Source: Clostridia bacterium
Lineage (GTDB): Bacteria; Bacillota; Clostridia; Oscillospirales; Acutalibacteraceae
Direction: 5' to 3'
Assembly: GCA_900764115.1 (NCBI GenBank)
Contig: CAAFMR010000194.1
Span: 1-7,707 of the forward strand
Length of the DNA: 7,707 nucleotides
Below are positions 1 to 5,091 of this stretch, one piece after another. Numbering within the stretch: position 1 is the stretch's first letter; every line of letters begins with the position of its first letter. The notes under the pieces are model-generated. The model did no database searches and was not told the origin of the DNA. It saw only the letters and a program-made list of their open reading frames with translations. The position numbers were made by a program, and so were the translations under genes.

Positions 1-61
1 CTATCGCCTCCGGCTGGTCGCCGGTGGGCTGATAGGGCGCATGCAATACAAAACGATCCAC
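1..61 (-). CDS. uvrB: UvrB, excinuclease ABC subunit B (N-terminal fragment, runs off window)
   Basis: Only the first 20 codons are present; the rest lies beyond position 1. The translation, MDRFVLHAPYQPTGDQPEAI, carries the F-x-L-x-(A/S)-PYxPTGDQPxAI opening of UvrB, the damage-verifying helicase-like subunit of UvrABC nucleotide excision repair. The start is a GTG at 61-59, chosen because a consensus AAGGAGG (68-74 on the plus strand as CCTCCTT) lies 6 nt upstream. The gene is preceded by an extended -10 promoter and a LexA-type operator, which agrees with uvrB being a classical SOS gene in Gram-positive bacteria. The identification rests on a short but distinctive N-terminus plus the SOS operator; length, helicase motifs and C-terminal domain cannot be judged. 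Confidence 0.88.
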   Translation of the reverse strand, partial: MDRFVLHAPYQPTGDQPEAI

Positions 62-80
62 CGTATTCCTCCTTGCAATC

Positions 81-94
81 GGAACATATGTTTA
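81..94. promoter_or_regulatory. LexA (DinR) SOS box of uvrB
   Basis: The 14-mer GGAACATATGTTTA matches the Gram-positive LexA consensus CGAACRNRYGTTYG at 12 of 14 positions; only the two outermost bases differ. It starts inside the uvrB -10 element and covers the expected transcription start, so bound LexA would block initiation. It ends 6 nt before the uvrB ribosome binding site. The match and position are read from the sequence; repression by LexA is inferred from the known uvrB regulation in Bacillus. Confidence 0.85.
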
Positions 95-122
95 TTTTAC
101 CACATCCGACGCTTTTCTGCAA
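94..122 (-). promoter_or_regulatory. Sigma-A promoter of uvrB (extended -10)
   Basis: On the minus strand a weak -35 TTGCAG (122-117) is followed after 17 nt by -10 TAAAAT (99-94), preceded by the TGG extension (TGnTAAAAT). The extended -10 compensates for the poor -35. The last base of the -10 overlaps the LexA box. The expected start lies about 7 nt downstream, inside the operator. Confidence 0.75.
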
Positions 123-203
123 GCTGTAAATCTCCCGAAAAGGCATTTCCCACCGGCTTGACGAAAGGTGCTTTTCTTTCGGATATGTCTTTTCCTGCCA
201 ACC

Positions 204-217
204 TGTCGTATTCGACA
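204..217. promoter_or_regulatory. Dyad TGTCG-N4-CGACA, possible operator
   Basis: TGTCGTATTCGACA is a perfect 5-bp inverted repeat around a 4-nt centre. It lies between the divergent uvrB promoter and the promoter of the small plus-strand gene, 40 nt upstream of the latter's -35. Its right half, read on the minus strand, is TGTCGAA, identical to the Bacillus Spo0A box core. A single short dyad can occur by chance, so function is only suggested. Confidence 0.3.
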
Positions 218-257
218 AATAGGATCGGAATTGCCAAAAACTGTGGTTTTGCCGCCC

Positions 258-286
258 TTGACAGGAATAATACCCCATGGTACAAT
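258..286 (+). promoter_or_regulatory. Strong sigma-A promoter of the Cys4/H1-tail gene
   Basis: A perfect -35 TTGACA (258-263), 17-nt spacer, and -10 TACAAT (281-286) with a TGG extension just upstream. Transcription should begin near 293, giving an untranslated leader of about 28 nt with an AAGGAGG (305-311) 9 nt before the ATG at 321. This is one of the best promoters in the window and suggests high constitutive expression. Confidence 0.88.
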
Positions 287-320
287 GACAATATACTATT
301 TGTTAAGGAGGTCTTTGCAT

Positions 321-665
321 ATGGCAATCACAAAGAAGCAGAAAGAACTGGACGAGTTGAAATGGCTAAAGAGCGAAGAACTGGGTCAGGATGCCTGCGG
401 CACATTCGACTACTGCGCGGCGTGTGACAAGACATTGGAGAACCCCTGCGACAAGGCGTATCGCAAGACCCACACCAAACCCAAGGTGAAAAAAGCGGCG
501 GAACCCACCGGGAAAAAGCCCGCCACCCACCGCAGCAGCGCCAAAAAGGACGCAGCGGTCAAAGCACCGGCGGCACCGGCGGTGGCACAGGCAGAGCCGA
601 AGAAGCCCGCCGCCAAAAAGGCAGCGACCAAGAAGACTGCCGGCAAAGAAACAGACAAAAAATAA
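321..665 (+). CDS. Small protein: Cys4 N-terminal part plus histone-H1-like Lys/Ala/Pro tail
   Basis: A 114-residue protein I cannot assign to a named family. Residues 1-23 are charged and probably helical (KKQKELDELKWLKSEELG). Residues 26-43 carry four cysteines spaced C26-x5-C32-x2-C35-x7-C43, which could bind zinc or a metal cluster, with His51 nearby. From about residue 52 to the end the sequence is low-complexity, made of Lys, Ala, Pro and Thr with PAAKKAATKK-type repeats, as in eukaryotic H1, chlamydial Hc and the tails of some actinobacterial HU proteins. Such tails usually bind DNA or RNA electrostatically. The start is fixed by AAGGAGG at 305-311; the frame is open further upstream, but that part includes the promoter. 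The gene stands alone between two divergent/convergent neighbours. A role as an abundant nucleoid-associated or RNA-binding protein is inference from composition only. Confidence 0.82.
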   Translation: MAITKKQKELDELKWLKSEELGQDACGTFDYCAACDKTLENPCDKAYRKTHTKPKVKKAAEPTGKKPATHRSSAKKDAAVKAPAAPAVAQAEPKKPAAKKAATKKTAGKETDKK

Positions 666-708
666 CCGCCGGCTGTCTACATCACCGAAAAAATAGTTGT
701 CTATACAC

Positions 709-750
709 AGCGGCAGGTTCCGAATACTGCGGAACCTGCCGCTGATTTAT
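709..750. terminator. Bidirectional terminator between convergent genes
   Basis: Arms 709-722 and 730-743 form a perfect 14-bp stem (AGCGGCAGGTTCCG with its complement) around a 7-nt loop. The plus-strand 3' side continues GATTTATTCT, a modest T-rich tract that fits termination of the gene ending at 665. Read on the minus strand, the T-rich stretch is about 15 nt past the stem, so termination of the gene ending at 755 is less classical. The placement between two converging stops supports a shared terminator. Confidence 0.8.
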
Positions 751-754
751 TCTC

Positions 755-1222
755 TCACAGCCCCGTTTTTCCGCCGGCGGGACGCAATAACATCTGCAGC
801 GCTGCGGCAAAGGCGTCGTCCTGCGCTTTGGTGCGCGGCGCGGGACCTTTCGTGCGCACACCGGCACGGCGCAGCTTTTTGCTAATATACCGTGAGTATA
901 ACAGCTCATCGATATTCTCATTTGTATATAAAATTCCATTCTGATGCACCGGCTTCGCCCCTTTTGCCAGGCACATCGCCGCCAGACCGTAATCCTGCGT
1001 TACCACAATATCCCCGGAAGACACCAGGTTGACCAGCTTGAAATCCACGCTGTCGGCGCCCTTTTCCACCACGATGGTGCGGGCGCCGGGGCGCTCCAGC
1101 TGATGGGCGGTATCGCATAACAGGATCACCGGCACGCCGGCAGCCGCCGCCAACCGCAGGGTGATATCCACCACCGGACAGGCATCCGCATCCACTAAAA
1201 TTTTCCGTACCGATTCGCTCAC
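755..1222 (-). CDS. yqxD: YqxD/YaiI family protein (UPF0178, DUF188)
   Basis: A 155-residue cytoplasmic protein, the usual length for UPF0178. Family motifs appear in order: ILVDADACPV (8-17), GADSVDFKLVN (55-65), GDIVVTQDYGLA (70-81), and a C-terminal KGPAPRTKAQDDAF (125-138). The acidic VDADAC and TQDYGLA motifs suggest a PIN-like nuclease fold, but the biochemical role is not established. I chose the GTG at 1222: the frame continues to a TTG at 1273 and an ATG at 1246, but those bases are the -35 and -10 of a good promoter, so the transcript starts downstream of them. The ribosome binding site would be the G-rich GGGGGTGGGGG just upstream, which is unusual. The gene follows sigF by about 60 nt. 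The symbol is a family name, not proof of orthology. Confidence 0.85.
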   Translation of the reverse strand: MSESVRKILVDADACPVVDITLRLAAAAGVPVILLCDTAHQLERPGARTIVVEKGADSVDFKLVNLVSSGDIVVTQDYGLAAMCLAKGAKPVHQNGILYTNENIDELLYSRYISKKLRRAGVRTKGPAPRTKAQDDAFAAALQMLLRPAGGKTGL

Positions 1223-1244
1223 AGCGCCCCCACCCCCGTTTCCC

Positions 1245-1273
1245 ATTGTAGAGGGAATCGGGAGAAAAGTCAA
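1245..1273 (-). promoter_or_regulatory. Sigma-A promoter of yqxD
   Basis: On the minus strand TTGACT (1273-1268), 17 nt, then TACAAT (1250-1245): each hexamer matches 5 of 6 consensus bases with ideal spacing. It lies in the short gap after the sigF stop. The expected start near 1238 leaves a leader of only about 15 nt before the GTG at 1222, which excludes the two upstream in-frame start codons. It uncouples this gene from sporulation control. Confidence 0.75.
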
Positions 1274-1283
1274 GCCTTGCCGC

Positions 1284-1967
1284 CTACTCGTTCAGCCGCT
1301 GCCGCAGCTGGGTCAACAGCGCCTTTTCCCGGCGGGATACCTGCACCTGGGTCATTCCCAGCCGGTCAGCGGTGGCTTGCTGGGTCTGATGGGCGCCGTA
1401 GCGCAGCCGCAGCAGCAGCCGATCCCGCTCCTCCAGCCCCGCCAGCAGCTGCTGCACCGCCAGCCGGTCGGTGATCTGCTCCTCGGGGGACTCGGTGGGC
1501 AGTTCCAGCTGCCGCTCCTCCCCCTCCTCCTCGCCGGCGGTGAGGGATACGGCGGGCAATCCGGCGGTGATCGCCTGCGCCGCCAAGGCGGGCTCCACCT
1601 GAAGCGCTGCCGCCAGCTCCTCCACCGTGGGCTCCCGCCCGTTTTCCAGCAGCAGCCTTTCCCGGGCGCGGGTGGCGCGCAGGGACAACTCCCGCAGGGA
1701 GCGGCTCACCTTGACAGTGCCCCCCTCTCGGAACAATCGGCGCATCTCCCATAAAATTACCGGCACCGCATAGGTAGAAAACTGTAAGCCCCGCTCCGGC
1801 TCAAAGCCGTCCGCCGCCTTAATCAGCCCCAGACACCCGGCTTGGTACAAATCGTCGTATTCGATGCCCCTGCCGTTAAAGCGACGGGCGCAGGCATGCA
1901 CCAGCCCCAAATTGCGGCAAATGAACGCCTCCCGCTCCGCTGTGCCGGCCTCTGCGACCGGCATCAT
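1284..1967 (-). CDS. sigF: RNA polymerase sporulation sigma factor SigF (SpoIIAC)
   Basis: A 227-residue sigma-70 family protein. Region 2 spans about residues 14-83 (core binding in IEYDDLYQAGCLGLIKAADGF, then FSTYAVPVILWEMRR). Region 3 spans about 84-142 (VKVSRSLREL; EPTVEELAAAL). Region 4 spans about 165-225, with the recognition helix around TQVQVSRREKALL, typical of SigF/SigG. Position directly after spoIIAB decides for SigF, the first forespore-specific sigma factor, held inactive by SpoIIAB until SpoIIAA frees it. The ATG at 1967 overlaps the spoIIAB stop as ATGA, with an AAGGGCGG just upstream; a second ATG follows at once. It is somewhat shorter than the Bacillus protein (about 255 residues), with no sign of a missing domain. 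Translational coupling with its anti-sigma factor fits the need for balanced amounts. Confidence 0.93.
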   Translation of the reverse strand: MMPVAEAGTAEREAFICRNLGLVHACARRFNGRGIEYDDLYQAGCLGLIKAADGFEPERGLQFSTYAVPVILWEMRRLFREGGTVKVSRSLRELSLRATRARERLLLENGREPTVEELAAALQVEPALAAQAITAGLPAVSLTAGEEEGEERQLELPTESPEEQITDRLAVQQLLAGLEERDRLLLRLRYGAHQTQQATADRLGMTQVQVSRREKALLTQLRQRLNE

Positions 1968-2407
1968 ACACCGCCCTTCACCCGGAGGGCTATGTATTTT
2001 TCCATGGTGACGGTGGTGCCTTTGCCGGGGACAGAACGTACCCGCAGCTTATCCGTAAAGCTCTGCATCACCGAAAAGCCCAGTCCGGAGCGCTCCTCGC
2101 CGCCGGTGGTATACAGCGGCTCCATCGCCTGCTCCACATCCGGAATGCCGCAGCCCTTATCCCGCACCCGCACCCAGACGCAGCCGTTGTCGTACAGCTT
2201 CACCGTCAGGGTGATGGTGCCGAGCCGGTCCGGATAGGCATGGACGATGGCATTGGTGACCGCCTCCGACACGGCGGTGCGCAAATCCGCCAGCTCATCC
2301 ACCGCCGGATCCAGCTGGGCGGCAAACGCCGCCACCGCCGCCCGCGCAAAGCCCTCATTGGCAGAGCGGCTGAGGAATGTCAGCCGCATTTCATTGACCG
2401 ATTTCAT
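1964..2407 (-). CDS. spoIIAB: Anti-sigma F factor and serine kinase SpoIIAB
   Basis: A 147-residue GHKL ATPase-fold protein, matching the family length. The N-box is at about 46-58 (VSEAVTNAIVHAY, with Glu48 and Asn52). The G1 box is DKGCGIPD (83-90), and the G2 region is ERSGLGFSVM (105-114) after a short ATP lid. It binds SigF to keep it inactive and uses ATP to phosphorylate SpoIIAA; dephosphorylated SpoIIAA displaces SigF. The start ATG at 2407 has an AAGGAGG (2422-2416) 8 nt upstream, inside the end of spoIIAA; the two genes overlap by 17 nt. The 3' end overlaps sigF by 4 nt. All residues expected for nucleotide and Mg binding are visible, so it looks fully functional. Confidence 0.94.
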   Translation of the reverse strand: MKSVNEMRLTFLSRSANEGFARAAVAAFAAQLDPAVDELADLRTAVSEAVTNAIVHAYPDRLGTITLTVKLYDNGCVWVRVRDKGCGIPDVEQAMEPLYTTGGEERSGLGFSVMQSFTDKLRVRSVPGKGTTVTMEKYIALRVKGGV

Positions 2408-2732
2408 CGTGATTTCCTCCTTCTTGCTTTTCCCAGATTGGCAGCTTGTCCAATCCCGCCAAACGAATCATCCGCTCCAGCCGCGGGCTGGCGCCGGTCA
2501 CGGTCACCGCGCCGCCCAAGGAGCGCAGCAGCCGATACCGTCCCATAATCAGCCCCACCCCGGAGCTGTCCATAAAAGTCAGCCCGGAAAAATCCAGCTC
2601 CAGCCGCCGTGCCCGATGGCGCAGCACCGCCTCGTCGATAGCCTCCCGGATCTCTCCCGCTCCGTGGTGATCCAGCTCTCCCACCAGTCGGGCGATCACC
2701 TGTCCCGGCTGATTGCTTAATTCTACCTGCAT
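2391..2732 (-). CDS. spoIIAA: Anti-sigma F factor antagonist SpoIIAA
   Basis: A 113-residue STAS-domain protein (Bacillus SpoIIAA is about 117). The signature LDFSGLTFMDSSGVGLIMGR (46-65) contains the phosphoacceptor serine, Ser57 here, equivalent to Ser58 of Bacillus SpoIIAA. In the forespore the phosphatase SpoIIE removes this phosphate and SpoIIAA then pulls SpoIIAB off SigF. The start ATG at 2732 has a GAAAGGAT about 9 nt upstream. It is the first gene of the spoIIAA-AB-sigF operon and overlaps spoIIAB by 17 nt. Unlike the Bacillus operon no dacF precedes it; the upstream neighbour is ispDF, separated by a terminator. spoIIE is not in the window. Confidence 0.93.
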   Translation of the reverse strand: MQVELSNQPGQVIARLVGELDHHGAGEIREAIDEAVLRHRARRLELDFSGLTFMDSSGVGLIMGRYRLLRSLGGAVTVTGASPRLERMIRLAGLDKLPIWEKQEGGNHDEIGQ

Positions 2733-2769
2733 GATGTGTCATCCTTTCTCAACGCTGCTTGCCAAAAGA

Positions 2770-2803
2770 AAAAAGCCTCTATCCAATAGGATAGAGACTT
2801 TTT
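2770..2803 (-). terminator. Intrinsic terminator of the asnS-asnA-ispDF operon
   Basis: An 8-bp perfect core stem (CTCTATCC, 2777-2784, with GGATAGAG, 2789-2796) around a 4-nt loop is extended by G-C, A-T and a wobble pair. On the minus strand it is followed directly by TTTTTT-C-TTTT (2775-2765). It lies about 80 nt after the ispDF stop. A T-run also follows the stem on the plus strand, so it could act both ways, but no plus-strand gene ends here. Confidence 0.85.
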
Positions 2804-2806
2804 CCG
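2779..2806 (-). promoter_or_regulatory. Possible sigma-H-like promoter of spoIIAA
   Basis: No good sigma-A promoter is visible before spoIIAA. On the minus strand CGGAAAA (2806-2800) resembles the sigma-H -35 AGGAWWW, and after 12 nt ATTGGATAG (2787-2779) resembles the -10 RNNGAATWW (7 of 9). The Bacillus spoIIA operon is transcribed by sigma-H with Spo0A, so such a promoter is expected. The candidate coincides with the ispDF terminator stem, which may simply produce the resemblance. Confidence 0.3.
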
Positions 2807-2847
2807 GATTTTGCACGAAAATCCCGCCGTCGTTATGACTCTTTCTT

Positions 2848-2854
2848 TGTCGAA
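2848..2854 (+). promoter_or_regulatory. Possible Spo0A box upstream of spoIIA
   Basis: TGTCGAA is identical to the core Spo0A box (TGTCGAA/TGNCGAA). It lies about 80 nt upstream of the start expected from the candidate sigma-H promoter, in the 146-nt gap between ispDF and spoIIAA. Spo0A activates spoIIA in Bacillus. About one such 7-mer is expected by chance in a window of this size, and another sits inside asnS, so this is only suggestive. Confidence 0.35.
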
Positions 2855-2878
2855 TCGGGGCGCGCTCCCCGCCACAGA

Positions 2879-4045
2879 TCACAGCGGGCGGATCAGGCAC
2901 ACGGCATGCGCCGCAATGCCCTCCAGCGCACCGGTGAACCCCAGCCCCTCCTCGGTGGTGGCTTTCACGCTCACCGCCGTCACGGGCAGCCCGCAAGCCG
3001 CCGCCAGCCGCTCCCGCATAGCAGAAATATAGGGCTTGAGCTTGGGCTGCTGCGCCAGAACCGTGGCGTCGATATTGTCCGGGGCATAGCCCACCTGCCG
3101 CAGCCGGTCGATTACCCGGGTCAGCAATTCGATGCTGTCCGCGCCCGCATAGGTGGGGTCGGTATCGGGAAACAGACCGCCGATATCCCCCAGCGCCGCC
3201 GCCCCCAGCAGGGCGTCCATCACCGCATGGGTCAGCACATCCGCGTCGGAGTGCCCCCACAATCCCCGATCAAAGGGAACCGTCACGCCCCCTAAAATCA
3301 GCGGGCGTCCCTCCACCAGCCGGTGGACGTCATAGCCGTGCCCGACACGCATACCGCCATCTCCCTTCCGCTGCCGCAAGATCGCCTGTGCCAGCGGCAC
3401 ATCCGCCGGGGCAGTCAGCTTCAGATTGGTTTCTTCCCCCGGCACCAGCCGCACCGGCTGTCCCGCCGCCTCCAGCAGCTGGCAATCGTCGGTATAGTCC
3501 TGCCCGGCAGCCTTTGCCGCCTCCAGCGCCCGGGCATACATCTGCCGGTCAAACACCTGGGGGGTCTGCACCCTCCACAGCCCCTCCCGATCCACGGTTC
3601 CGGTGATGCTGCCGGCGGTATCGGCTCGTTTGAGGGTATCCCGCACCGGGATCGCCGCCGCCGCCGCACCGGTCTCCCGTGCCGCCGCGATAACGGTGTC
3701 CACCAGAGCCGCTGAAACCAGCGGACGGGCGCCGTCGTGGATACCCACGAGGGTTGTTTCCGGCGGCAGCGCCGCCAGCCCCCGCTCCACCGATTGCTGG
3801 CGGCTGGCGCCGCCCTCCACCACGGTCAGCAGCTTGCCGATGCCGTTCTCCTGCGCCAGCGCCCCAAAGGCTGTTGTATCCTCCGGGCGGGCGATCAGCA
3901 CAATCCCATCCACCAGCGCGGCGCTTTCCAGCGCCCGCAGGGTGTGCAGCAGCACCGGCTCCCCGCAAAGGGGAATCGTCTGTTTCGGGCAGCCCATCCG
4001 GGTGGAGCCGCCTGCCGCCGCCACCAACATCACTGTATACGCCAT
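2879..4045 (-). CDS. ispDF: Bifunctional IspD-IspF (MEP pathway)
   Basis: A 388-residue fusion. Residues 1-231 are IspD, which makes CDP-methylerythritol from MEP and CTP: a glycine-rich [14 protein letters not shown] loop (9-22, Arg16 and Lys21 being the CTP-binding pair), IHDGARP (102-108), VQTPQVF (159-165) and NLKLTAP (207-213). Residues 232-388 are IspF, which makes the cyclic diphosphate: [10 protein letters not shown] with metal ligands Asp239 and His241, [11 protein letters not shown] (264-274, His273 equivalent to E. coli His42), [11 protein letters not shown] and [13 protein letters not shown]. IspE, the intervening step, is not here. The frame is open upstream of 4045, but the ATG there has GGAGGGA 7 nt before it and begins the conserved strand, so I start there. 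It follows asnA by 14 nt with no promoter visible. The joint between the domains is only about six residues and still contains a ribosome-binding-like AAGGGAG 8 nt before Met232. Confidence 0.94.
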   Translation of the reverse strand: MAYTVMLVAAAGGSTRMGCPKQTIPLCGEPVLLHTLRALESAALVDGIVLIARPEDTTAFGALAQENGIGKLLTVVEGGASRQQSVERGLAALPPETTLVGIHDGARPLVSAALVDTVIAAARETGAAAAAIPVRDTLKRADTAGSITGTVDREGLWRVQTPQVFDRQMYARALEAAKAAGQDYTDDCQLLEAAGQPVRLVPGEETNLKLTAPADVPLAQAILRQRKGDGGMRVGHGYDVHRLVEGRPLILGGVTVPFDRGLWGHSDADVLTHAVMDALLGAAALGDIGGLFPDTDPTYAGADSIELLTRVIDRLRQVGYAPDNIDATVLAQQPKLKPYISAMRERLAAACGLPVTAVSVKATTEEGLGFTGALEGIAAHAVCLIRPL

Positions 4046-4059
4046 AGCGCTCCCTCCGC

Positions 4060-5070
4060 TCACAGCAGCGGCACGCCGTGCGCCTGACAGGCGACAGCCA
4101 TATCCTCCGGCCAGACCGACACCTGTACCTCGCCGATGTGGGCTTTTTCCAGCATCAGCATACACAGGCGGCTCTGCCCGATGCCGCCGCCGATGGTCAG
4201 CGGCAGGGTATCCTCCAGAATTCCCCGGTGATAGGCATATTGCATCCGTTCCTCGGCATCCGCCAGCTTCAGCTGCCGCCGCAGGCTCTCCGCATCCACC
4301 CGCACGCCCATGGAGCTGACCTCCAGCGCCTGTCCCAGCGTATCGTCCCAAAGCAGCAGATCGCCGTTCAGACGCCAGTCATCATAGTCCGGCGCCCGTC
4401 CGTCGTGGGGCTTGCCATCCGCCAGCGCCCCACCAATCTGCATCAGGAACACCGTGTGATGCTCCTTTGTGATGGCGTTTTCCCGCTCCTTGGGGGTCAG
4501 GTCGGGGTAGCGATCCGCCAGCTGCTGGGTGGTGAGGAAATAGACCTCCTCGCTCAGCTCGGCGGTCAACAGCGGGTATTTCTGCTGCAGCAGCTTATTG
4601 GTATCCACCAGCGCCTTGGCGATGCGGCGCACCGTATGCTGCAGGTAGTCCACCGTGCGCTGCTCCCGGGTGATGACCTTTTCCCAATCCCACTGATCCA
4701 CAAAAATGGAGTGGGTATTGTCCATCTCATCGTCCCGGCGGATGGCGTTCATATCCGTATACAGCCCCTCGCCGGGTTGAAAGCCGTAGCGCCCCAGCGC
4801 CACCCGTTTCCATTTTGCCAGGGACTGCACCACCTCGGCATGCGCCTCGTCCAGCTGCTTGACGGTGAAATCCACCTTGCGCTCCACGCCGTTCAGATCG
4901 TCGTTGATGCCGCTGCCGCCCATCACCAGCACCGGAGCGGTCACCCGCTCCAGATGCAGATTCTGCGCCAGCAGCACCTGAAAGGTATCCTTGATCACCT
5001 TGATTGCCTGCTGGGTCTGACGCAGCCCCAGCTTCGGGTCATACCCGGGGAAAAAGTGACATTCCGACAT
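4060..5070 (-). CDS. asnA: Aspartate-ammonia ligase AsnA (asparagine synthetase A)
   Basis: A 336-residue cytoplasmic enzyme (E. coli AsnA is 330) that makes asparagine from aspartate, ammonia and ATP through aspartyl-AMP. It has the class II aminoacyl-tRNA-synthetase catalytic fold without a tRNA-binding domain. Typical blocks are [19 protein letters not shown] (48-66), [18 protein letters not shown] (104-121), VDQWDWEK (124-131), [18 protein letters not shown] (224-241), [10 protein letters not shown] (250-259) and the motif-3-like [14 protein letters not shown] (294-307). The ATG at 5070 has AAAGGAGA about 8 nt upstream. It lies 21 nt after asnS, so both fall under the asparagine T-box, as expected for enzymes that replenish Asn-tRNA-Asn. 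Confidence 0.96.
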   Translation of the reverse strand: MSECHFFPGYDPKLGLRQTQQAIKVIKDTFQVLLAQNLHLERVTAPVLVMGGSGINDDLNGVERKVDFTVKQLDEAHAEVVQSLAKWKRVALGRYGFQPGEGLYTDMNAIRRDDEMDNTHSIFVDQWDWEKVITREQRTVDYLQHTVRRIAKALVDTNKLLQQKYPLLTAELSEEVYFLTTQQLADRYPDLTPKERENAITKEHHTVFLMQIGGALADGKPHDGRAPDYDDWRLNGDLLLWDDTLGQALEVSSMGVRVDAESLRRQLKLADAEERMQYAYHRGILEDTLPLTIGGGIGQSRLCMLMLEKAHIGEVQVSVWPEDMAVACQAHGVPLL

Positions 5071-5091
5071 AGCGTTGTCTCCTTTCAGCTT

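Noticed and set aside
135..182. Imperfect hairpin CCGAAA...TTTCGG between uvrB and the small gene
   Set aside because: The stem is 6 bp with a large interrupted interior and no T-run follows; neither a terminator nor an RNA gene is supported.
158..188. TTGACG as an additional plus-strand -35
   Set aside because: No acceptable -10 hexamer occurs at 16-18 nt spacing.
168..320. N-terminal extension of the Cys4/H1-tail protein in the same frame
   Set aside because: It covers the -35, -10 and ribosome binding site of that gene, so it cannot be translated from the predicted transcript.
1284..2720. Several plus-strand and alternate-frame open frames of 100-200 codons opposite spoIIA and yqxD
   Set aside because: They are antisense or frame-shifted shadows of recognisable spoIIAA, spoIIAB, sigF and yqxD genes, without family motifs of their own.
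4046..4351. N-terminal extension of ispDF upstream of the ATG at 4045
   Set aside because: It overlaps asnA in another frame, has Gly/Arg/Ala-rich shadow composition, and the conserved IspD strand begins at 4045 behind a good ribosome binding site.
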